Shown piece after piece: positions 57,056-64,000 of a stretch of DNA of 64,000 nt. The notes beneath the pieces are model-generated. The model was given only the letters and a program-made list of their open reading frames with translations. It ran no database searches and was not told where the DNA came from. Source of the stretch: Dactylonectria macrodidyma. Lineage: Eukaryota > Ascomycota > Sordariomycetes > Hypocreales > Nectriaceae. Both the position numbers and the translations under genes were made by a program. Location of the stretch: NCBI GenBank assembly GCA_020744425.1, contig JAGMUV010000014.1:992001-1056000 (forward strand), read 5' to 3'. Position 1 is the stretch's first letter. Every line of letters begins with the position of its first letter.

Positions 57056-58251
57056 CTACATACCCTCACTAGAACCTGAAAAGTCTGAAATAATACTCGA
57101 TAAATAAGTCCCGGCATCTTGAATTTGCCAAAGATGTCTTCCAGCTTGTAGTAAATCGGCATATCGGCCCAAAATAGCAATTGCCTCCGGGACCTGGTGT
57201 TCTAGCAAACGGAGAAACTCATCGGGCAATAATATGGGCCAGACAAATATAATACGCAGGCCAAAGAGACTTGTATCCGAAGACTTGACATCATCCAAAG
57301 CGGTTTCTATCATTCGAACCGCTGTGCCGCACGCAAGCCTCTCATCTGCGCTGAGCGAGGACGCTTGCGATATGAGTTTCTGGGAATGGGGATGGAGTGG
57401 TGTTGGATCCTGAAGCCTTTGCAGGTCAATGCCTTTAGCCATAAGTGGGCCAATCTCTGAATTGAGAAGATCCTCCCATCCATGAGCTTGTGTGACAGCT
57501 CTGGTGCCCCGATGGACTCGAACACCTTGTATGAAGCGGCCTAGAAATTGGCTGAACTCTGGGCCGCGGTAGGCGAGAGCGTCAATTAGTATGTGACGGC
57601 CAAGGATCGAGGAGAACAACAGTCTTGTTACGGAGGCATCCTGGCTGTCGTTAGGGTGGGAATTATTGAACAGTGTAAGAGCCTTGGTCTGTAGGTCGAC
57701 TGCTTGATGAAGATACCAGCCCGAATTATCTGGCCGTATTGTGGCCAGATGCCGAGCTGATAACGCCAACACTTCGTGCATCAAATATGGTGCGGTAAGG
57801 GCAGTCTTCAATATCAGACTGGTGGCAGAACTGTCTTCGTCCAATTCTGGGACGTATATAGCAAATGAGAAATGAAGCAACAGCTCCATGTGAAACATGT
57901 TAATGTTGCCATCGGTCGTTTCTCGTCTGCCGTCGAGGGAGATGGTATTTGATACTGCAGGATCTGGAGCAGAGCCATGAGCCTTGGCACAGTTAGCATA
58001 TGGTGAACAACAGCAAGCTGTAAATGAAAGGCCTACACACTGAACAATTACGCAAGCGGTACTGGCATTCCCGCTTAAGCCTAATGCAATTCGCGCACTC
58101 GGGTTTCGCTTCGTCGCACTAGCAGCCACTGTTAGGTTCGGTTACCAGACGGCGGGGGAGTTATCGTGGGTAGTGGCGGACGAACTCGAACATGGCGACG
58201 CCTGCATTCGACACAGCCTGTTTTGGAGTTTTTGTGCCGAGAGCGCAGCAT
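57056..58251 (-). CDS. Zn2Cys6 transcription factor of the UPC2-like group, 356 aa, two introns
   Basis: Second binuclear zinc-cluster regulator. Exons (minus) are 58251-58186, 58118-58041 and 57982-57056; introns are 67 nt (donor GTTCGT, acceptor CTAG) and 58 nt (donor GTGTGT, branch GCTAAC, acceptor CCAAG). The joined cluster is GCVECRRRHVRCDEAKPECANCIRLKREC (shown in parts: GCVECRRRHVRCDE, then ECANCIRLKREC), all six Cys in place. The effector region (MELLLHFSFAIYV, then PYLMHEVLALSARHLATIRP) is the helical domain of the UPC2-like group, diverged from that of the factor at 49557-50797. The weak first donor makes exon 1 slightly uncertain. The gene is divergent from the RTA1-like gene, and the retrotransposon lies just past its stop, perhaps in the 3' UTR. 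Confidence 0.85.
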
Positions 58252-59216
58252 TCTTGAAGCCTTCAGATTGGTTGTATTGGTTAAGGACCAGGTCCAGCGG
58301 GTGTGACGTATCTTTCAGTTCTCCTATGAGAGAAGAACCAAGGTGATGACGTGAGAACAGGGAATTGTTGAAGTGGCGGGGAGCAACTGGATTCTTGTGG
58401 TGGGTCTAGGGTCAAGGATGAACACACACCCGCACTCCAGGTCCTGGCTCCACTTTGATCCGGAATGCCATCAGCCTTCTACAACTGGCTTTCTCATTCG
58501 CACTGCCCAGAGCCCCGATTCAAAACGTAGGGGCGATTCTGAAATGACCGATGTATACCTGGTCTCCTGAACCATAGGAATTGAATCATATGCTTGGTGT
58601 CGACTACATAAAGCAGTGTCTTTCTGCAGCGTGAGAGGCTATTCCACAGAGCCATGGAGGTCCTGGAACGATGCAATCAAATACCAGGCCAGGTTCGGGG
58701 TAGCGTTAGTGCAGGTGCTGGGGTGCAACACCTTACCCACTGGTACTAAGGTGTTGACCCGCTCGTAAAAGTTACGAGAGGGTCCAAACCCACAGCCCCC
58801 TTACAATCCTATCTCCAGCTCAAATCAGAGTCCAATAGGGCAATGTCGCCCCTTTTACATAGGCCGCAAAATTGCATTGCATTGCATTGGGAGGTCCAGC
58901 AAGGATTGCCTGTACGTGCCGGCTGCCGGCTGAGAGGCTGGATTGTTCAATTATCTCAACCTCGGAACCCTGTGCTCGATGACTTCGGCCCGAGACATCG
59001 CAGAATGCTATTAATAACTGATTAAACCAACTACCGCAGCATGGCTAGATATACGAGGAGATGTAGGGAAAGAGCGTCTCCTACTTCCCACGGTGGTCCA
59101 GGCTTGATATCTGCTTAAATAAGTGGCGGTGCCCTGTTTCATTGACAAGCTTGTGGCTACTGCCTTCTTCTACTACTGTATTTACTTGCCCACTCTACCC
59201 ACAAGTAGGATCGAAC
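58252..59216. promoter_or_regulatory. Shared upstream region of the Zn2Cys6 and RTA1-like genes
   Basis: 965 bases between divergent start codons, so it should hold both promoters. It contains two neighbouring perfect hairpins (58726-58778) and an (ATTGC)3 microsatellite at 58871-58885. No ORF is convincing. Confidence 0.5.
58726..58778. repeat. Two adjacent perfect inverted repeats
   Basis: The first has 10-bp arms (CAACACCTTA at 58726-58735, its complement at 58747-58756) with an 11-base loop. The second has 7-bp arms (CTCGTAA at 58762-58768, complement at 58772-58778) with a 3-base loop. They could be palindromic regulator sites or folded RNA. Confidence 0.7.
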
Positions 59217-60408
59217 ATGGCCGAGTTCAAATTGTATCAATACGACCCGTCTCTCACGGCCGCTATTGTTTTTCTTGCTTTGTTCTGTGTTTCGACGATG
59301 GCTCATCTTTACCAACTCGTCCGATCCAAGACTTGGTTTTTGTTTCCATTCTTCATCGGCTGTGCATGTAAGCCGAATATGAGGGCGTATTTGGGTTGAC
59401 AAATGCTAAAGATCAGTCAATAGTCGAGTCAATTGGCTACATTGGCCGTTTAATATCAGCGACTCAGACTCCCAACTGGGCTATTATGCCATACGTACTC
59501 CAGAGTCTCTTGCTGCTTCTGGGGCCAACCATGCTGGCCGCGTCAATTTACATGTTGCTCAGCAGGCTTGCTGTCTTCCTGGACGCCAGCCACTACTCGC
59601 TAGTCCCAGTTGAAAACCTATCAAAGACATTTGTCTGGGCCGATGTGATCTCCTTTTTAGCACAGTCTGGGGGTAGGTTTCAATTTACAACCAGCATCCC
59701 CGTATCATGCTGATAAAGGTGAACCCAGGGGGCGGCATGTTGGCAAACGCCAAGTCGGCTGGAAACCAAAAAATGGGTCGCAACATTATCATCTTAGGCC
59801 TCGCAATCCAAATCTACTTCTTTGGGTTTTTCATTACTATTTTACACGTCTTCCATCGCCGCATCATAAACAACCCCACTCAACGAAGTCTCTTAGCCGT
59901 TGCTCCTTGGAGACGGTTTATCCTGGTTCTTTACGCCGGGAGCGGCTTGATCATGATCCGCTCAGTTTTCCGGATTGTGGAGTACATCACCGGTACGAAT
60001 GGAAAGCTTCAATCGTCGGAGATATACATTTATGCCTTCGACGCTTCTATGATTCTTATCACCACGGCCCTTTTCAACGTCTTCCATCCGAGTCGAATGG
60101 CCTTTGCGACCAAGGATGAAACTCAAATTTCACCTACCGACAACCATTCAATGGACGTACATCTAGAAACCTTGGAGCATGCAGATCACACTGTCACCGA
60201 ATCAGTTCACAATCTCCCTGCCTATGAAACCCGAAAATCACTCCTGGTAGCACGGTATGATGATAGGCGATATATCAATACACAACCAACCTGGCCTCAT
60301 CATCAGCCTCAGCCTCCGTTTTCACGGGCCCCTCACCATCCCTGTGTCTGCGACAACACGGGCGATTCTTTGAACTGCAGCTCTGGTTTAGCCCACGGGA
60401 ACTTATAA
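59217..60408 (+). CDS. RTA1-like membrane protein (lipid-translocating exporter family), 359 aa, two introns
   Basis: Seven-span protein of the RTA1 family, whose yeast members confer resistance to 7-aminocholesterol (Rta1) or export sphingoid bases (Rsb1). Exons 59217-59367, 59424-59672 and 59729-60408; both introns are 56 nt. The second acceptor (CCCAG at 59728) was chosen over an earlier AAAG because it restores the family's Gly run: SFLAQSGGGGMLANAKSAG. Other family blocks are LYQYDPSLTAAIVF at the N terminus, ESIGYIGR, LLLLLGPTMLAASIYM and RSVFRIVEYITG (Arg and Glu of the last are usually conserved). The start is the first ATG in frame (MAEFKLYQYDPS). The tail is polar, ending with a Cys/Ser-containing stretch. 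Divergent from the Zn2Cys6 gene, which may regulate it. Confidence 0.91.
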
Positions 60409-61073
60409 TCCGTATTCGAGGCCCTATGAGCCACGGACGCAGAAGTCTGACTGTGACAGGGAGCCGAAGGGCGTCAGACCTACGGCAATGGTATGTAACT
60501 AAGAAGCTCCCATTAGTTTAAATATTGACAACCAGAAGTCTCGGCCATCCTTTGCTATGTCACATCGAGGTGGGGGTTCTCTTCATCAGGAATAGTAACG
60601 AAGTACACTAAGCATCTCAGTCAGAATGGTATCTAGCCACCGGGTGAGACAAGGAGAGTCAGGGCTTGAAGAATTCTCCAGCTGTGGCTTCCAACCAAAA
60701 GGGGACTTGCAGCGTCTGCAGTACCGGAGCGCACATCATGTGCTCAGGTGAGCCGTCAGGAGAGCAAGGCAAGTAGGCGACCTAAGCCTGGCCTGAGCAA
60801 TGCCTCAGTAAAGGAGTGGTGTTACAAGGAAAGAGGAAAGATCCAATAGATCAGGGTCAATCAAACTGTATTGGTGTTCTAATAGGCGATGATCGCGATC
60901 TAGCTAGTGTTGTAGCCAGACACGCACAAGGGCAGGTTGAGCCTGCCTCGCTGTAGGGTCGCATATGAACGTCACCACAAGCGCCCTTGCGCATTAAGCA
61001 GAGTCGAATAACCGGCCCCATTCTTCTACATGATCCCTTCTGTTTGATGACACCCTTCACAACCTGCCATCGC
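60409..61073. other. Intergenic between convergent genes, 665 bases
   Basis: 3' flanks of the RTA1-like gene (+) and the large nuclear-type protein (-). No feature is seen. Confidence 0.55.
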
Positions 61074-63845
61074 TTAATGCTTCTTCTGCAAATGGTTCAC
61101 AAATGTGGCGACGCGAATATATCCCTTCCGCTTAGCCTGGTCGCACAATGGACACAGGTAGAGTCCTTGATAGTTTATCATCCCTTGGAGCCCTGGAGGA
61201 AGATTGTTAAACCGTATATATGTCTCTAGCCGCTGAACAACAGATTGACTGAGTCGCTCAGGCCAAGGGTAATTGCCACTTGGGATCGGCGGGCCGAGCA
61301 TAGGTGACATCTTGGGGACGGTGCTGGTCATGGAAGCTTCTCCGGGAGGACTTGAGAATGCCATCATAGCAAATCGAGAAGAATTTTGATGAGTGCTGCC
61401 CAGGTATGGAGCATCGGCGGCAGGGAACAATGGAGAACGATCAAGATCAATTTGGTCGTCTTGGTTTTGGACATGCGATCTTGATGCCGAACCAGGCCAA
61501 TCAAAGGAAGGAATGGACCAAGCTACTCCATTTTGCCTTCGAGAGGAAGCAATAGGAGGCAGTCGGCAGACTTCATCAGCCTCATCTAAAAGAGACGGGA
61601 CAGCAGAAAATGTGGATACGCTTGGAAGAGGATCCGAGGGTGGGCGGTCCAGCAGCTTCGGAAGATAGGGACCAGACACCGTTGCACTCTGCACGGGAAT
61701 TGGCAGACCAGAGCTGAAGCTAGATGATTTGTTTGACTCCGGGGGGGCACGGGACTCCGGGGGCATCGGATGCTGAGGCTCATGCGTTTGCGGATTCCTA
61801 TCGTGAATCGGGGAGAATTTGTCCTGCCGTTGTGGAGAGTCTGGTGGAAGATAATACGTTGGTCTCGCCTGGACAAGCTGCGTCCAAACAGACATGGTAG
61901 CCAGAAGTGCACCAGGCACAGGCTCGTTATGTTGTTGGATCGGCTGCCGCTCCCTTTCCGGGAGGACAACCTCCTTGCCTGGGTGCGATTCGGTCCGGCT
62001 GGCGATCTCAGCGGGAACACTCTTAGGGACGGGTACGTCGCTAAGGGAAACATCCGTAATCACTTCAGCATCGTATACTCTGACTTGTCTCAACTTTCCT
62101 GATGTCGGATCCCTGGCCCAGAATATCTCATCAACGTCCCTATCATCATCGAAATTCTGCAAGTGAACTGGAGTTTTCTCGATAAGATCACCAATGAGCT
62201 CCTCGACGGGAGGATCATCATCCGTATGAGAGATGGCCTCGATTGGAGAGCTCGCGACTGAGATAATTTCGGGACTTGAGACATGCTGGTCGTTGATCAA
62301 AACTACTGGATCGAGTGCAGGGCTATCCTGGGCTTCTTTGATAGCTTCAGATGGATTCACTAGGCTGCTAGGGCCTGGTTCGCTTCGAGGCACCTGTGCA
62401 GGCGGCTCTGATGGCTTATCTAGTTCGTCCGGAGAAGATTGGTTCGGACTGCCGTGGTTTATACCTAGACCGACAGGAGAATCGTGGCGGGGTTGAGCGT
62501 CTAGAATCCAAACAAATCATGTCAACAAAATCTCCCAGGCCATGTTTGCTCCCTGGGGCGGAACATACCATCCAACACCTCATCTTGGTTTCCGTCACCT
62601 GATATCGACGCCATACTCTCCTGTGCTGCAATCGCTGCTCGCTCCTTCATGTATTTGAACACCGATTGGTGATGCGGAATAAGAGACGCATGAGTGACTG
62701 TTATGTCCAAAGGGCGCATGTCTTTGGCAGTCATCCAAGCGACTTCACTCTTGGCAGGGAACGGTAGCCCGTCGAAGAACATGACGGGGAATTGGCGCTG
62801 CTGGGCCATGGGCTGGCCTTCCCTGTATCCCTTTCGCCACCGAAAGGTATAGGTGTCCTTGTTATAGACGTAGCAGGCTGGGATGTTTTCCATCAGGCCC
62901 AGTTGCTCGAGTGTACTGGGGATACCGAAATCTTCAAGGTTTGACTTGGGAAGAAGAAGGGCAGCTGACCACTCCTTTGACTTTTGTCGGAACGCGAAGT
63001 AGAGGCTACCAGGGGTAGGATCAATGATCGCTTCGGCGTCCTCTTGGTTCACTCGTGCTCGGCTTTGACGTGTCTGTACCCCAACTGCCTCGGGGGTGGA
63101 AGATATATTCTGCTCTTTGGTGGAACTTCTTCGGGGATTCTGATGCCCGGTGCGTTTGGGAGCTTTGGCTGAACTGGTTCGGCCAGCGGTAGCATTTGTC
63201 GAGTTACGCCGCTCGCGTTCGCCTGCCTGAAGCCCGTCAATCCGCCGGCGCTTGCGCGATCTAGAAGTTTCTTCATGATTTCCCTTGTTTCTATGTTAAA
63301 ACGAGTTTAAAGCTAAGGTAGGACTTCCGAGTACTTACCTTAGGTATGTGATCTGGCCCTTCCACTCCTGGGATAGATTGCTGTTCCCGATGTAAGCAAC
63401 CCTCCGGTGTTGATACATGATCATGAGGTTCATTTACTGTTTCGTCGGATCCACCGTGGTCCGTACGTCGTTTTGGGAGCTTTTGCAACGCCTTCGTCAC
63501 CATATCAACGCCGAGTGCGTTCACGAGGTCGTCACAGAAGCCCTCCATTGCCGTCTCGAGTGTTGTTTCATAAGCTTTGTCATCGTCGTCAATGCTGGCC
63601 TTGGGCTTCATTTCCATTTCCTTCAGACGGCCACCAAACTCGACAATCTTTTGAACTTTGGACATATCGGAGGGATCTGGGTTCGCTGCCATGTATGCCC
63701 ATGTCTGAGCAATCCCCGCCTTCACGGCCGCTCGGTTCTCATGATAGACATCACGTGGGGGTTTGATCGCATCGAATTTTTGGCCGTACTGGGCAACAAC
63801 TTCCTTTACCTCGTTAAACTTGAGGACAAGTCCCAGGGTCGACAT
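61074..63845 (-). CDS. Probable nuclear protein with PWWP/Tudor-like block and C-terminal C2H2-like finger, 882 aa, two introns
   Basis: I do not know the family by name. Exons (minus) are 63845-63339, 63283-62569 and 62500-61074; introns of 55 and 68 nt; total 883 codons. The first acceptor (ACAAG) was chosen because the nearer TAG would break the frame. The N-terminal about 125 residues are helical (VKEVVAQYGQKFDAIKPP, then ETAMEGFCDDLVNALG). A bipartite NLS-like stretch is at about 176-184 (SRSRKRRRI). Residues about 260-362 look like a chromatin reader of PWWP or Tudor type: GSLYFAFRQKSKEW, then FPVMFFDGLPFP and VAWMTAKDMRPLD. A long acidic, Pro/Ser-rich region follows. The end is a zinc-finger-like CPLCDQAKRKGYIRVATFVN then HLQKKH (CxxC, HxxxxH). 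A DNA- or histone-binding role is inferred only. Confidence 0.75.
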
Positions 63846-64000
63846 CTTGGAGATGACCAGGCCCCGCTTGCGGTGGGCGTGGGATGTTTTGTACAGTCGG
63901 ACTCAGGTGGTGTGTGAGGGCAAGATGATTAGGCTGCTGTGGCGCTGAACATTTGTCATCTGACTGCAGCATGTCTCAGTCCAGAGTCCAGACCGACACG

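Noticed and set aside
1..64000. CRISPR arrays, bacterial operons, rRNA and clear tRNA genes
   Set aside because: None seen. The spliced gene structures are eukaryotic, and no array of regularly spaced identical repeats or cloverleaf sequence was found by eye.

Overview
The window reads as nuclear DNA of a filamentous ascomycete, most likely a Sordariomycete. Genes are protein-coding with introns of mostly 49-70 nt, GT donors, CTAAC/CTGAC/CTGAT branch sites and AG acceptors. Gene families typical of Pezizomycotina are present: Zn2Cys6 regulators, an RTA1-like protein, a PDR-type ABC transporter, a homeobox plus C2H2 factor and a Ty1/copia element. I placed exon boundaries by eye from splice signals, reading-frame arithmetic and family motifs. 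No species is claimed.

The left part (1 to about 26.6 kb) is gene-dense and mostly core. In order it holds a 3' partial gene; a NIPA-type magnesium transporter (+); a CHIP-type TPR/U-box ubiquitin ligase (-); a cytochrome P450 (-); a DHA2-type MFS transporter (+); an HSL-type alpha/beta hydrolase (-); a small protein with a distinctive C-terminal block (+); ALG10 (-); QCR10 (-) divergent from MED4 (+); and a TM9/EMP70 protein (-). P450, MFS and hydrolase form a possible small metabolic group; the others are housekeeping functions (N-glycan assembly, respiration, transcription, secretion, protein quality control).

From about 26.6 kb the character changes to sparse, mosaic sequence with broken genes. 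There is a degenerate copy of part of a transcription factor (27.7 kb), a pseudogenised TPR-CHAT gene (28.4-31.5 kb), an AT-rich stretch, the intact homeobox/C2H2 factor (32-35 kb), an inositol 2-dehydrogenase-like oxidoreductase (36-37 kb), a full-length PDR ABC transporter (38.9-43.6 kb), a pseudogenised NACHT NTPase (44.5-46.5 kb) and a TatD-family hydrolase (46.8-48 kb).

The right part holds two UPC2-like Zn2Cys6 regulators (both -) separated by a very young, apparently intact Ty1/copia retrotransposon (51,245-57,010) with identical 251-bp LTRs, a CTCTT target duplication and a primer site matching the anticodon arm of initiator tRNA-Met. The second regulator is divergent from an RTA1-like membrane protein (59.2-60.4 kb). 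A large, probably nuclear protein with NLS, a PWWP/Tudor-like block and a C-terminal zinc finger closes the window (61-63.8 kb).

The most notable signals are two broken genes of immune/cell-death-type families (TPR-CHAT and NACHT) near a fresh retrotransposon, and the clustering of an ABC pump, an RTA1-like protein and two UPC2-like regulators. I found no wholly new system that I can defend; the TPR-CHAT/NACHT graveyard is the best lead.
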